Shown here: positions 43,799-53,020 of the stretch, piece after piece
Position numbering within the stretch: position 1 is the first letter of the stretch
Layout: each line of letters begins with the position of its first letter
Origin: Pyrobaculum neutrophilum V24Sta
GTDB lineage: Archaea; Thermoproteota; Thermoprotei; Thermoproteales; Thermoproteaceae
Length of the DNA stretch: 64,000 bases
Assembly (NCBI RefSeq): GCF_000019805.1
Contig: NC_010525.1
Coordinates: 1,600,618-1,664,617 of the forward strand
Reading direction: 5' to 3'
Program-made: the position numbers and the translations under genes
The notes under the pieces: generated by a model
What the model was told of the DNA's origin: nothing
Database searches by the model: none
Seen by the model: only the letters and a program-made list of their open reading frames with translations

Positions 43799-44081
43799 CG
43801 CTCCCCCACATCTCTCTCGTAGTTAGATATTTCACCAGCTGTTCGTGGGTGAGCCTGCATCCATTTCTCTCGAGCCAGCTCCTCAAGATGTTGATTATCA
43901 GCTCGGCGTTGTGTTTGCCGAGTGCCTTTTCCAGCACTTCGTAGACACGCCAGGGCTCCTCCAGGAGGAAGTAGTCCAGAGGTTTGCCAAACGCCGCCAA
44001 GACGCGGTAGTGCGTCAAAGTACGAAGCGACACGTCAAGAGAGCCGTAGAAGCGGGCCAGGAGATCCCTCGTCAGACACAT
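43791..44081 (-). CDS. uncharacterised small protein at end of pilus operon
   Basis: Helical protein of 96 aa with no Cys pairs or signal; stretches such as LTHYRVLAAFGKPLDYFLL and ELIINILRSWLERNGC are visible. ATG 44081 starts one base after the dual P-loop ATPase stop, so it is the last gene of the pilus operon. Family not recognised; it may be a partner or regulator of that ATPase. Confidence 0.68.
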   Translation of the reverse strand: MCLTRDLLARFYGSLDVSLRTLTHYRVLAAFGKPLDYFLLEEPWRVYEVLEKALGKHNAELIINILRSWLERNGCRLTHEQLVKYLTTREMWGSAR

Positions 44082-44082
44082 A

Positions 44083-45219
44083 TCAGCACCTCACCCTCTC
44101 CCCTATCTTCCCGCCCGGCGCCCTCACGCCTGTGACCGCCCTATCCTCAATCTTCACAATCACGTCGAAAAGCACGTCGAGGTCGTATAGGTCTCTAAGT
44201 GACACAACTACGGCGCGTCCCGTCCTAGCTAGCTTTAGGAGAGTGCGCACCGCCGTGTAGAGCAACTGGATGCCATATAGCTTTGAGAACGTCTCAAGCC
44301 CTCTGATGAAGATCACAGGCGCTTTGGAGGTGGCCAACGCGGCGTAGAACTCGCCTAGGTCTAGACCTACGTCGATGGTTTCTACGCCGAATTTTTCAGC
44401 GTATATAGACCCGGCTCCTGAGATCGATATGAGGAGGGGTTCCACTCCGCGGTCGCGCAACGACCTAGCCACATTCAACATATGCCAAGTCTTCCCCGCC
44501 CCAGGCGGCCCCACGAAGGCGTGTAGAAGCCCTTTGTAAATCCCACCGACCACCTCGTCGATACACGTCAGCGTCTCTAGCCTCTCCACTTGCCTACTTA
44601 CAGAGCTTGGCGCTATAAACAGCAGGCCGGCCCCCTCCAGTATGACATACGGCATGGTGTAGCCCGCCCTCCCCCCGCGTATCTTCCTCACGACGGCCTC
44701 TCTCACGGCGCCGTAGGGGTAGACCTCGTAGAACAGCTCAATGACGTTGTCCGCCACATAAGCCACCCTCTGGGCCACTTCCCTCTCCGCCGTTAGAAAG
44801 ACGTCAACCCCGCTCTGTTTTACAGCTCTATAGATAATGTTGTGGAGGATGTCCAGCCCCCCGCCCGCGGCGAGGAACTCCGTCACGGAGTCTATCACCA
44901 GGGCCTGCGGCTTTTCGCGAGCCACAGCGTCCAGCAGGGTGTTGAAAAACGCCTCCGCGCCGGCCAACACCGCCTCCCAGTAGACCAGCTTCCCGCCGAA
45001 GTTGTAGCCCAAAGCCGCCATATTCCTCCTAAAAGTCTCCTCATCCTCAAAAGCCGACACCCAAAACACCCTATCGTAGCTGTTGTACGTGTACCACGCC
45101 GCAAAGGTGGTCTTCCCAGCGCCAGGCGGCCCGTAGACAAGGGTGACCCCCCTAAGCATCATAGAGCCGATTGCGGCGCGTTCTCTAAAATATTTTTTGG
45201 TGTAGCCTCCTATCCGCAC
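44083..45219 (-). CDS. dual P-loop RecA/KaiC-type ATPase in pilus operon
   Basis: Protein of 378 aa with two RecA-like halves: Walker A GPPGAGKTTF near residue 31, with ALVIDSVTEFLA as Walker B, and a second Walker A GPPGAGKTWH near residue 235, with FIRGLETFS. It resembles a tandem FlaH/KaiC protein. FlaH in archaella is a single-domain KaiC homologue that acts with the motor ATPase, so this may regulate the pilus motor (inference). It overlaps the upstream GspF-like gene by one base. Confidence 0.8.
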   Translation of the reverse strand: MRIGGYTKKYFRERAAIGSMMLRGVTLVYGPPGAGKTTFAAWYTYNSYDRVFWVSAFEDEETFRRNMAALGYNFGGKLVYWEAVLAGAEAFFNTLLDAVAREKPQALVIDSVTEFLAAGGGLDILHNIIYRAVKQSGVDVFLTAEREVAQRVAYVADNVIELFYEVYPYGAVREAVVRKIRGGRAGYTMPYVILEGAGLLFIAPSSVSRQVERLETLTCIDEVVGGIYKGLLHAFVGPPGAGKTWHMLNVARSLRDRGVEPLLISISGAGSIYAEKFGVETIDVGLDLGEFYAALATSKAPVIFIRGLETFSKLYGIQLLYTAVRTLLKLARTGRAVVVSLRDLYDLDVLFDVIVKIEDRAVTGVRAPGGKIGERVRC

Positions 45220-46007
45220 TATATCTTGGTTATGGAATCGAATACTAGGTAGAAGACCACGCCCACTACGGGCGTGTACACCAGCCCTATGAGCGCCATG
45301 AGGGTTAGGGGGTCCAGGGCGAGGCCGCCTATCTGCAGTGCGCCGAGTGGGCTGAAGGAAAGCGCCACTATGTAGACCATTATGGGGAGGAGCATGACGG
45401 CTACGACGAAGACTTCGAACATTAGGGAGAGTGACCTAACCAGCGACTGGGCTCTGACTTGTTTGGCCCTCAGCATCCAGTCCAGCCTAGCTAGGAGCAC
45501 CAGGTCGACTCTCTGGGTTATCCTGGCAGCCTTGGTCAACACCTCCACGGTTTCTCTATAGGTGGGGCTTGGGACCCTCGCCGCGCTGTTTCTCAGGGCC
45601 TCCTCGGGGCTTGACCCCATGACGACCATCTCCCTCGCCGCCAGGGCGAGCTCTCTAGCTATGTATCTATCGTCCTCCACCTCGGCCAGCCTCGTCACCG
45701 CCCTCCCCAGGGGCACCCCCGCCGCGAGAAGCGGGAGGAGGACCGAGAGGGTGTATACGAAGTTGTTCTCGAAGTGGCTACGTCTTGCGGACACTAGGTG
45801 TACCGGGTATAGGAGGAGGCCGGCGAAGGCGAGGAGGCCGGCTATCGCCGCGAAGGCGGCCCCCGCGGCTGGCCCCAGGAGGAGCAGGCCGGCGGCCCCG
45901 GCCGCGGCTGCGGCGCCGGCGGGGGCGGCCGTCAGCGCGGCTAGGTAGCGGCGGTAGGAGAAGGCGAGGCCGCTCTGTCTATAGAGCTCGTAGAGGAGGC
46001 CCCTCAT
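45219..46007 (-). CDS. GspF/TadC-like pilus membrane protein (second copy)
   Basis: Platform protein (262 aa) with two N-terminal and two C-terminal hydrophobic segments around a cytoplasmic domain containing AGVPLGRAVTRLAEVEDD and MGSSPEEALRNSAARVPSPTY, the T2SF pattern. It overlaps the secretion ATPase by four bases. It pairs with the 47455-48201 protein, as in TadB/TadC. Confidence 0.84.
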   Translation of the reverse strand: MRGLLYELYRQSGLAFSYRRYLAALTAAPAGAAAAAGAAGLLLLGPAAGAAFAAIAGLLAFAGLLLYPVHLVSARRSHFENNFVYTLSVLLPLLAAGVPLGRAVTRLAEVEDDRYIARELALAAREMVVMGSSPEEALRNSAARVPSPTYRETVEVLTKAARITQRVDLVLLARLDWMLRAKQVRAQSLVRSLSLMFEVFVVAVMLLPIMVYIVALSFSPLGALQIGGLALDPLTLMALIGLVYTPVVGVVFYLVFDSITKI

Positions 46008-47482
46008 ACCGAGCCGGCTCTCACCGCCTCTAGCGCCTTCTGGGGGTTTAGGTGGTACTGGGTGAAGATCTTCGCCACGACGTAGGGCGTCGAGTAGCCC
46101 TTCTCCACCATGAGGGCGATGAGCTCCCTCCTCCTGCTGTATTCCTCCCTCAGCTTCTCCAGGGGGACGAAGCGCGTCCTCGATATAGACTCCAGGTGTC
46201 TACTCTCCTCCACCTGCTCCAGGAGGTCTCTTTCCGGGTTCCACCGGAAGACGTAGTGTAGCCGGGGCCTCCCGCCCCTCGCCACGCCCATGTTTTCGGC
46301 GATCTCCACAGCTCTTCTGACGATCTGGCCGCCCACCTTAACCCTCATGATGCGGACAAACACGTGGGCGAGGCCTATCAACATGGGGGGGACGTGCATC
46401 GGCCTGGTGAGGAGGCGCCGCACTGCGTCTTCGATAGTCTCGGCGTGCATAGTGGTGGCCCCCGCGTGGCCTGAGCCGAAGGCTTGGAAGAGGACGTAGG
46501 CCTCCTCGCCGCGGATCTCGCCGACTACCACGTAGTCCGGCCGCGACCTCATGGCAACCGCTAGTAGGTCGAAGGCCGAGACGTCTCTCACGCCCTCCCC
46601 CCTGGAGGGCCTCGTGAGGAGGGCTTGCCAATGTTCGTGGACTATGTTTATCTCCCTGGTGTCTTCGATGGTGAGGATCTTGGCGTCGGGCCTAATGAGG
46701 TATAGGAGGGCGTTCAACAGCGTCGTCTTCCCGGCGCCGGTGGGCCCCACGATCACTATGTTCCTCCCGTAGTCGAGCATAAGCCATAGGTAGGCCACGG
46801 CGTCGGCGGAGATGGTGCCCGTCTTCACCATGTCCACCAGAGTTATCGGCGAGACGAAGTACTTCCTTATGACGAAGGAGGGGCCCCTCGGCGATACAGG
46901 CGGCGTCGCCAGCTCAAGTCTGTAGCCCTCGGGGAGCATCCCCTCAAGTATGGGGTCGGCGTAGGAGACCGACTTGCCCACCAGGGCGGAGAACTTCTGC
47001 ACATAGCTGTCCAGCTCCTCCGCCGTGAGGACTATGTCTGTCTTCAGAGACTCCCACCTGCTGTGCCAGATGTACACAGCGCCGGGTCCGTCGACGTGGA
47101 CATCCTCGATGTAGGGGTCCCTCACGAGGGGGTCCAACACCCCGTAGCCCAGGAGATCCCGCCGCAGGTAGTACAAGAGCTTGCCCCAAGCCCTCTCGTC
47201 GACCTTTATCTTAAACTCGGCGGCCGCCCGCCTAGCCAACTCCTCTAGATACTCCACCCGCCTCTCCCGCGCCAGCTTCAACACGCCGTCTCTAACCTCG
47301 CCCACGTTTTGCACAGCCCGCTTCAGCCTCTGAAGCGTCTCGGCCTCCTCCTTAGACAACGGCGGCTCCACAGCCCTATACCGCCTAAAGCCGTCTCGAT
47401 CCACGTACACAATGGCGTGGACCAGCTCGGAGATCTCGTACTCGTCCAAGATCTCTAGTAGCCCATCCACGCCGGCGCCCAT
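46004..47482 (-). CDS. type II/IV secretion (pilus assembly) ATPase
   Basis: GspE/TadA-family motor ATPase (492 aa). Walker A is VGPTGAGKTTLL near residue 247, the Asp box is TIEDTREINI, Walker B is VVVGEIRGEEA and the His box is GHAGATTMHAETI. It powers pilin insertion with the two platform proteins beside it. The start overlaps the preceding platform gene by 28 bp; a GTG 12 nt downstream is possible. Confidence 0.92.
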   Translation of the reverse strand: MGAGVDGLLEILDEYEISELVHAIVYVDRDGFRRYRAVEPPLSKEEAETLQRLKRAVQNVGEVRDGVLKLARERRVEYLEELARRAAAEFKIKVDERAWGKLLYYLRRDLLGYGVLDPLVRDPYIEDVHVDGPGAVYIWHSRWESLKTDIVLTAEELDSYVQKFSALVGKSVSYADPILEGMLPEGYRLELATPPVSPRGPSFVIRKYFVSPITLVDMVKTGTISADAVAYLWLMLDYGRNIVIVGPTGAGKTTLLNALLYLIRPDAKILTIEDTREINIVHEHWQALLTRPSRGEGVRDVSAFDLLAVAMRSRPDYVVVGEIRGEEAYVLFQAFGSGHAGATTMHAETIEDAVRRLLTRPMHVPPMLIGLAHVFVRIMRVKVGGQIVRRAVEIAENMGVARGGRPRLHYVFRWNPERDLLEQVEESRHLESISRTRFVPLEKLREEYSRRRELIALMVEKGYSTPYVVAKIFTQYHLNPQKALEAVRAGSV

Positions 47483-48201
47483 AGCCCCACCGCCAGAACC
47501 ACAGCCCCAACCCCCGCGTGGAGGAGGCCAGCCCTCGCGCTGTTGTAGACAACCCTCCCCACCACCAGCCCACCCACGAGGACTCCCGCAAACCCAGATA
47601 AATACAACGCCCGGAGGACCGCAGACCTGTCTAAGACAACCGCCTTGATTCCGCCCTGGGCCGGGGCCGCCGCCGTCAGCTGGGCCAGCTGAGGCAGAAG
47701 CATGTAGATCAACACGTCTGTCAACACGGCCAACACGACGACTATTGCGTAATACAGCGCCACGTACGGCCTGAGCTGCGAGGCGACGCTCTGGCGGAAC
47801 TCCACCACCGTGGCGAAGCTCCTAGCGGACACGTCTAACACCTCGGGAAGCTTGGCGCCGCTACGCGTAGCCTCGGTCACAATAAGGGCAAACCTCCTAA
47901 AGTTGGGGGACGGGATCTCCCCCGCCACCCGCCACAGAGCCTCCTCCACCGTAAGCCCCCCCATTTCAGACAGAGTTAGGACGTGCCTGAGCACGTCGGC
48001 CATAGGCCTAAGCGCCAGAGCCGCCGCAGACTCCACTGCCCCCCTCAGGCTCAGCCCCGCCGACACGGCGTCAGAAAGCACGCGCAGGACCTGGGGGATC
48101 TGCCCCTCCAGCCTGTAGACGTACACAGCCCTGCGCCACCCGCCAAACCCAACCCCCGCCAGAACCAACCCAACCAAGACAAAAACTAGAAAGTCGGACA
48201 T
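47455..48201 (-). CDS. GspF/TadB-like pilus membrane protein (first copy)
   Basis: Platform protein (248 aa) with an N-terminal membrane segment, a cytoplasmic T2SF-like domain (VSAGLSLRGAVES, SEMGGLTVEEALWRVA, SGAKLPEVLDVSA) and C-terminal hydrophobic segments. ATG 48201 is chosen because CTTATATAAAGG lies about 23 nt upstream; the longer frame from 48315 would run through the pilin's 3' end. Confidence 0.84.
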   Translation of the reverse strand: MSDFLVFVLVGLVLAGVGFGGWRRAVYVYRLEGQIPQVLRVLSDAVSAGLSLRGAVESAAALALRPMADVLRHVLTLSEMGGLTVEEALWRVAGEIPSPNFRRFALIVTEATRSGAKLPEVLDVSARSFATVVEFRQSVASQLRPYVALYYAIVVVLAVLTDVLIYMLLPQLAQLTAAAPAQGGIKAVVLDRSAVLRALYLSGFAGVLVGGLVVGRVVYNSARAGLLHAGVGAVVLAVGLWAPAWMGY

Positions 48202-48230
48202 GTAAAAAAGAAGGCGGCCTTTATATAAGC

Positions 48231-48701
48231 CTAACTCGCGGTAACCGTAACCGCGAACTCGGTGCCCTTCAACGTCACTATCTTGATGACGTAGTCGTAT
48301 CCGGCGGTTACGCAACCCGTGGGAATTGAGAACTGCACCTGCTGTAGCTGGCCGGGGTACAACGTAGTTGCGGTGGCCGTTGTAGAGCCCGGCTTGTATA
48401 CGGTTATACCGCTAGCCAGACACAGCGGGCTTAGGGTGCCTGGCTTTAGCACATATATCGTTGATAGGGTGACGTTGTCTCCGCCGAGGTTGCGTATGTA
48501 GAGGACGCCTGAGGCCGCGGATGAGGATAGAGACGCCGCCTCTACCTTCAGCTTTTCTGAGGCGGCCATCTGCTCGGCTTGGCTTGTGGCTTTTGTGACG
48601 TAGCCGGCGAACCAGAGGTATACCAACACGGCGCCTATCACCGCCACCACTATCAACAACACGGCGGCGACAATCGGCTCCAAACCTTTCACCTTGTTCA
48701 T
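48231..48701 (-). CDS. archaeal type IV pilin
   Basis: Protein of 156 aa with a class III signal: MNKVKG then LEPIVAAVLLIVVAVIGAV, cleaved after Gly by a PibD-type peptidase. The rest is a small Ser/Thr/Ala-rich beta domain with two Cys, typical of DUF1628-type pilins in Thermoproteales. ATATAAATGG lies about 26 nt upstream of ATG 48701, so it has its own promoter. Probably the main filament subunit (inference from size and promoter). Confidence 0.87.
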   Translation of the reverse strand: MNKVKGLEPIVAAVLLIVVAVIGAVLVYLWFAGYVTKATSQAEQMAASEKLKVEAASLSSSAASGVLYIRNLGGDNVTLSTIYVLKPGTLSPLCLASGITVYKPGSTTATATTLYPGQLQQVQFSIPTGCVTAGYDYVIKIVTLKGTEFAVTVTAS

Positions 48702-48767
48702 GGGCACAAGAAACGTGCAACCATTTATATTCTGTGGTGGGGGTTCCGTACTACACAGTGAGGCGCG

Positions 48768-50585
48768 TTAACGCGTTCTTTTCGCCCGGCGTATTGTATA
48801 CGCCACGGCGACGCCGGCAACCACAGCTCCGACGGCAAGCGCCACCGCAGGCGTCGGATCTAGCGTCCAAACCGCCTCGGCCTCTACCGGCCCCGCCACA
48901 GCTATGCTCTTGGTCACAACGCCGTTGATTGCCCACCCGGCGAATGTGTACCTGATGGGGAAGGGGTCCCACACAGCCGTCGGCGCCACCTCCGGCGTTA
49001 TTGTCGTCCCCACGGGGACCCACTGGGGGGCCGGCGCTGTGCCGTATTTCGTACGTAGCCTTACTAGACACTCCATCGTGTAGCGGGGCGTAGCCGATAT
49101 GGGCTTTGTAACTAAAACTGTGGCGTTGGGGGACGTGGCGTTTATGCCTACCCAGCCCGCGAAGACGTATCTACAGCCCGGCGGGGCTTGTGGAGCGCCG
49201 GCCGATACCGCCACGTGGGATCCGGCTGGGTAGTAGCCGGAGCCTCCCGACACGGAGCCCGGCGGAGCGACGTAGACGTAGTACAGCTTTTTCACGGCGT
49301 AGACCGGCTGTTGCGGCCAAACCACCTGGGGGGTATCAACCGAGACCACCACCGCGGTCCCGTTGCCAAGAGTCCCGTTTACAGCCGGCACCGCCCTGTA
49401 TACTGCGGAGGCATAGAGGGGGCCCGCCACCGTGATCTCCTTCACGACTCTGCCGCCCACGGCCCAGCCCTCGGGCATCAGCCGTATATAGCCGAGGGAG
49501 ACCTCCGGCGGCGGGGGGACGCGCGTCCCCGCGGGGAGCCACCCGGCGTACGGCTGCGGAGAAGAGAGCTGGACGTAGTACTCCCTCGTGTATACTGCGT
49601 AGACGGCGCCCGGCGCGGCTGAACTGCTGTTTAAGACGCAACGGGTCCCGTTTCCAAAGTCCAGAATATGCGGCGGCGAGTAGGGCTCCGACGCCTCCTT
49701 GAGCATGCTCCAGACGCCGCAGTTGGTATAAACCGTTAGGTTGACGAGGATGAGGGGTCGGACGCCGGCTGGGGTCTCGTAGGCGATGTTGAGGCTTGTG
49801 GACGAAAGCGCCAGGACGGGCCCCCCCACGTGTTTAGAATAGAGGAGCTTATCCCCTCTATACACCTCTATGTAGCCCGTCGATGTTCCATATATGGTGT
49901 AGGGGCCGTCTAGGGCGACGGCGGTCTCCTTATCCCCGTCTACGTAGGCGAACCTACAGCCGGGACCCACCGCGAAGGTGTAGGCAAGCCCCACCTTGGC
50001 TCTCCTCTGCGCTATCAGCTGAGGCGTGCCCGCGTCTACCCTGTAGAAATACTGCACATCTCCACGTACGACGGAGGCGACGACGCAGTGGGGGCCTGCC
50101 GCGGCGCCCGCCGGATCTCCGCCGATTTTTAACACAGAGACGCCGTTAGGCCCGGCGGTAACTACGTCGCCGCTCATATCAAGGACGTAGGCCACGCCGT
50201 TTAACATAGACATGGCGTAGGGCGGCGCCTTCAGCTGAAATACATATCTCACGCCCTGTGATATGTAAACTCCAGCGGTCTGGTTAACAGCCGCCACGGT
50301 CTGGCAGTCGGTGGCCAAGAGAATAGGCGTAAAATTAAGCGGGTAGAAGGCTCGGAGAGCCCCCCGCGGCGTCACCACAGACACGCCTGCTCCCGTGTAA
50401 AACGCAATACATGTGGGCCCGGGGTAGGCCGGCGCGCCCCCCACATACTGAAGCCGCCCATCCATAGAATACACAGAGAAGCCCATATGCGAAAAAACCG
50501 CATAGCCAGAGCCGTCGCTGAAGACGTAAACCTGTGCAAAAACCAGGGCAACCCCAGCCAGAACTAAAAGAAGCCTCATACCCAT
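48768..50585 (-). CDS. large surface protein with propeller-like and FAGW-repeat regions
   Basis: Exported protein of about 605 aa with an N-terminal signal peptide (MRLLLVLAGVALVFAQ). The first 300 or so residues have short beta repeats suggesting a propeller; then come three units of about 75-80 residues built around a YxGW/FAGW core (PEGWAVGG, FAGWVGINAT, FAGWAINGV), like bacterial surface repeats. A C-terminal membrane segment with basic tail RRAKRTR follows. A TATTTAAGG box precedes the start; ATG 50585 or 50579 is likely. It lies within the pilus cluster. Confidence 0.78.
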   Translation of the reverse strand: MGMRLLLVLAGVALVFAQVYVFSDGSGYAVFSHMGFSVYSMDGRLQYVGGAPAYPGPTCIAFYTGAGVSVVTPRGALRAFYPLNFTPILLATDCQTVAAVNQTAGVYISQGVRYVFQLKAPPYAMSMLNGVAYVLDMSGDVVTAGPNGVSVLKIGGDPAGAAAGPHCVVASVVRGDVQYFYRVDAGTPQLIAQRRAKVGLAYTFAVGPGCRFAYVDGDKETAVALDGPYTIYGTSTGYIEVYRGDKLLYSKHVGGPVLALSSTSLNIAYETPAGVRPLILVNLTVYTNCGVWSMLKEASEPYSPPHILDFGNGTRCVLNSSSAAPGAVYAVYTREYYVQLSSPQPYAGWLPAGTRVPPPPEVSLGYIRLMPEGWAVGGRVVKEITVAGPLYASAVYRAVPAVNGTLGNGTAVVVSVDTPQVVWPQQPVYAVKKLYYVYVAPPGSVSGGSGYYPAGSHVAVSAGAPQAPPGCRYVFAGWVGINATSPNATVLVTKPISATPRYTMECLVRLRTKYGTAPAPQWVPVGTTITPEVAPTAVWDPFPIRYTFAGWAINGVVTKSIAVAGPVEAEAVWTLDPTPAVALAVGAVVAGVAVAYTIRRAKRTR

Positions 50586-50606
50586 CCCAATGGCCACCCT
50601 TAAATA

Positions 50607-52529
50607 CTATGGCACAGGCGCGCCACCGCCGTCGGAGGCGCCCGGCGTGTACCTGCCCACCACGAAATACGGCACACCGCCGCCGGAAGCGGCGCTGAAT
50701 CTCCAACCGCTCTTGCAACTCCCCGTCTTCCAGTCAAATTTGGAGCAGTAGTAGGCGCCGTCTATAGTCGGTATATATGCATCATTGCCTTTCCCGACGA
50801 CGAAGATCAACACAGAATCTACATACCCTTCGAAATAGTCGATCTCTATAGAGACGTTACCGCTACCGCAGTTGGCCGAGGTGCTGTCAAAACGAGGCGC
50901 CGTCGGATACCACGCGTTTAGGGTCTTTCCGCACATGGATATGTAGACCCCGTCGTCGTGCCAAGCGCCGAAGTTAACATCCCCATCCCAGGGGATGTAG
51001 AGTACACCTCTGTATCTAAGGGCGTAGTTAACCCAACCGGAGGAGGTCTGCGGAAGCCACGCCGCGGCCCACTTGGGCGCGGTGTTAACTAAACTCTTAA
51101 TGGAGAAATACGGCGGTTGTGTGGCGCCAAAGCCGTAGGGGTCTGACTGTGTAGACAGCCAGAAGTACGCCGAGCCCACCGACCAGGTGCCTACGTATTG
51201 GTAGCTCTGCCAATTGGGCTGAGTTCCCCACTGGCCTGAGGGGTTGTAGTATATGTCGACTTGTACTCCCCAGTCGCCCCACTGTGGGATCTCGAAGAGG
51301 AGGGGGATCTGCGTCGATCCGCACGTAATGTAGAGCGTCGCGGTGGAGCCGGCGATGGAGGCGCTGGGCTTGGCTCTGACTGACGCGTAGACGGGGTATA
51401 CGCCGGGCTGGAGGGTCGCCGCGGCCGACGAGCCGTTTGAATAGACGGTATAGCTGCCGATGGTTATTTCTAGAGACGAGAGGAAGTTGGGCATGGCTCC
51501 AGAGACCGTCACGGTTGCAGGCGCGCCGCTCACAGAGAGCGTTGCGATCTTTTGATTTCTTAGCTCGACGTAGTAGGGCCCCGTGCCGGTGCTCAAAGAG
51601 TCTGGGACAAGCACTCCAGGTCTCACAGCTACGGCGGCTCCGCCTTGGTAGGGCCCCCACGCCGCGATCCAGCCGTTGAGCTCGTTGTAGCCGCTTAAGA
51701 CGCTACCTTGTTCTGCGGTCAGGGTGATGGTGGCTGGACAGCCGCCGGAGGGCGGCGCTGGGGCTGTCTGCGTGGCCGAGGCGTTTATCAGCTGCACCAC
51801 TATTGGTATTTCCGTTGTCCAGCTGTAGCTGCCGTAGGTCTGCGTAACCACTGCGCCTATTGTGGTAGAGACGAAGGTCGATTTTGCTCTGCACTGAACC
51901 GTCCCCAGGCTGTAGACCCCCGCTTGTCCAGGTCCGAGCGAGGTGGGACCGGCGGAGAAGGCGGAGGGGTAGCAGTCGAGTAGGTTGTTGTCGTAGGTCA
52001 GCGATATGCTGTATTGGAGGGGCGCCCAGCCTGTTGAGTTGTTGTACGCGTTTAGGTACAGCGCTATGTTGACGACGTCGCCGACTTTTTTCACGAAATA
52101 TACAGTTCCGTTTGCCTGTAGCCACGTCGCCGTTGGACCAATGTATACATATAGGTAGGCCAGTTGGGCGTTCTGTCTAACGCCTATGTATTTGTATATG
52201 CCGGGCTTGTCGGGGCAAAGTATCTGGAACTGATACGGCGAGGGGGGGATCCTCTCGTCTATGTAGACCCCCCCTGTTTTGTTAATCGATATGTAGTAGA
52301 GGAAGGGGTAGTTGGGGCCCGCTGCCTGGAGGCGGCATGATTGGCCGTTGTATATCAAGGCCGCCTCTTGGTCTGGCGGAAGTGCGGATTCTCTCACGTA
52401 CTGCACCCCCTGGAGCGTTGCTTGACGTATTGTCTGGTAGTAGTACAAGACAGCTAGCATAAAGACGGCCATCACTACTACGAATATGGCGAAGGCTGCT
52501 ACCGTTGATATGCCGCGTGGCGCCGTCAT
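50607..52529 (-). CDS. giant pilin-like protein with C-terminal PA14-like domain
   Basis: Protein of 640 aa. The N-terminus MTAPRG then ISTVAAFAIFVVVMAV is a class III pilin signal plus membrane helix. About 380 residues of beta-rich, Ser/Thr/Tyr-rich sequence follow. Residues about 417-590 look like a PA14 domain: RYRGVLYIPWDGDVNFG then AWHDDGVYISM, the family's DDG motif. PA14 domains bind sugars. ATG 52529 is fixed by its ATGA overlap with the preceding pilin. A tip adhesin is the best guess. Confidence 0.82.
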   Translation of the reverse strand: MTAPRGISTVAAFAIFVVVMAVFMLAVLYYYQTIRQATLQGVQYVRESALPPDQEAALIYNGQSCRLQAAGPNYPFLYYISINKTGGVYIDERIPPSPYQFQILCPDKPGIYKYIGVRQNAQLAYLYVYIGPTATWLQANGTVYFVKKVGDVVNIALYLNAYNNSTGWAPLQYSISLTYDNNLLDCYPSAFSAGPTSLGPGQAGVYSLGTVQCRAKSTFVSTTIGAVVTQTYGSYSWTTEIPIVVQLINASATQTAPAPPSGGCPATITLTAEQGSVLSGYNELNGWIAAWGPYQGGAAVAVRPGVLVPDSLSTGTGPYYVELRNQKIATLSVSGAPATVTVSGAMPNFLSSLEITIGSYTVYSNGSSAAATLQPGVYPVYASVRAKPSASIAGSTATLYITCGSTQIPLLFEIPQWGDWGVQVDIYYNPSGQWGTQPNWQSYQYVGTWSVGSAYFWLSTQSDPYGFGATQPPYFSIKSLVNTAPKWAAAWLPQTSSGWVNYALRYRGVLYIPWDGDVNFGAWHDDGVYISMCGKTLNAWYPTAPRFDSTSANCGSGNVSIEIDYFEGYVDSVLIFVVGKGNDAYIPTIDGAYYCSKFDWKTGSCKSGWRFSAASGGGVPYFVVGRYTPGASDGGGAPVP

Positions 52530-52924
52530 CTCCCCCAGTAGTCGAAGGTCTGGCCTTGTGCTGTAGAGATCCTGTAGCCGGGGTAGCCATATGGCAGAGC
52601 GGTGTTTATAGCCGCCAATGTGCCCGGCTCCAGAGATGTAGATGTCGAAGCCGCGGCGGCCACGTTCCCCAGCGCGTCTAGGGCGTAGGCTCCGGCGAAG
52701 ACGCACCTAACCTTGCCCATGTTGTAGACCCATATGGTGGCCCGGCCGCTGGCGTTGGTAACCGCCACCACTCTCGCCTCGCAGTACTCCCTCGCCTGCT
52801 CGGCGACCAGAGAGCTCTGAGTCTGGAAGTACATGTTGTAGAAAACCGAGGCGATAAGCACGGCGAAGGTCACGCTTATCACCAACAGCAGAACTGACGC
52901 GATAACTTCCGAAAGTCCATACAT
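52526..52924 (-). CDS. minor pilin-like protein
   Basis: Protein of 132 aa with a very short class III signal: MYG then LSEVIASVLLLVISVTFAV, and a small beta domain with three Cys. It is translationally coupled to the giant PA14 pilin, which suggests the two join in one tip complex. ACTTTATTT lies about 26 nt upstream of ATG 52924. First gene of the pilus cluster. Confidence 0.85.
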   Translation of the reverse strand: MYGLSEVIASVLLLVISVTFAVLIASVFYNMYFQTQSSLVAEQAREYCEARVVAVTNASGRATIWVYNMGKVRCVFAGAYALDALGNVAAAASTSTSLEPGTLAAINTALPYGYPGYRISTAQGQTFDYWGR

Positions 52925-53020
52925 AAGTTATATCAACTCTTCAACAAATAAAGTTTTGTGGTGTACCCCGCTGTCTATAGTGAAATGTAACGCTTAAAAA
53001 TCGATTTTTTACGCCGGGGA

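Noticed and set aside
52530-52706. N-terminal extension of the PA14 pilin
   Set aside because: The extension overlaps the minor pilin and hides the class III signal; ATG 52529 is coupled by ATGA.
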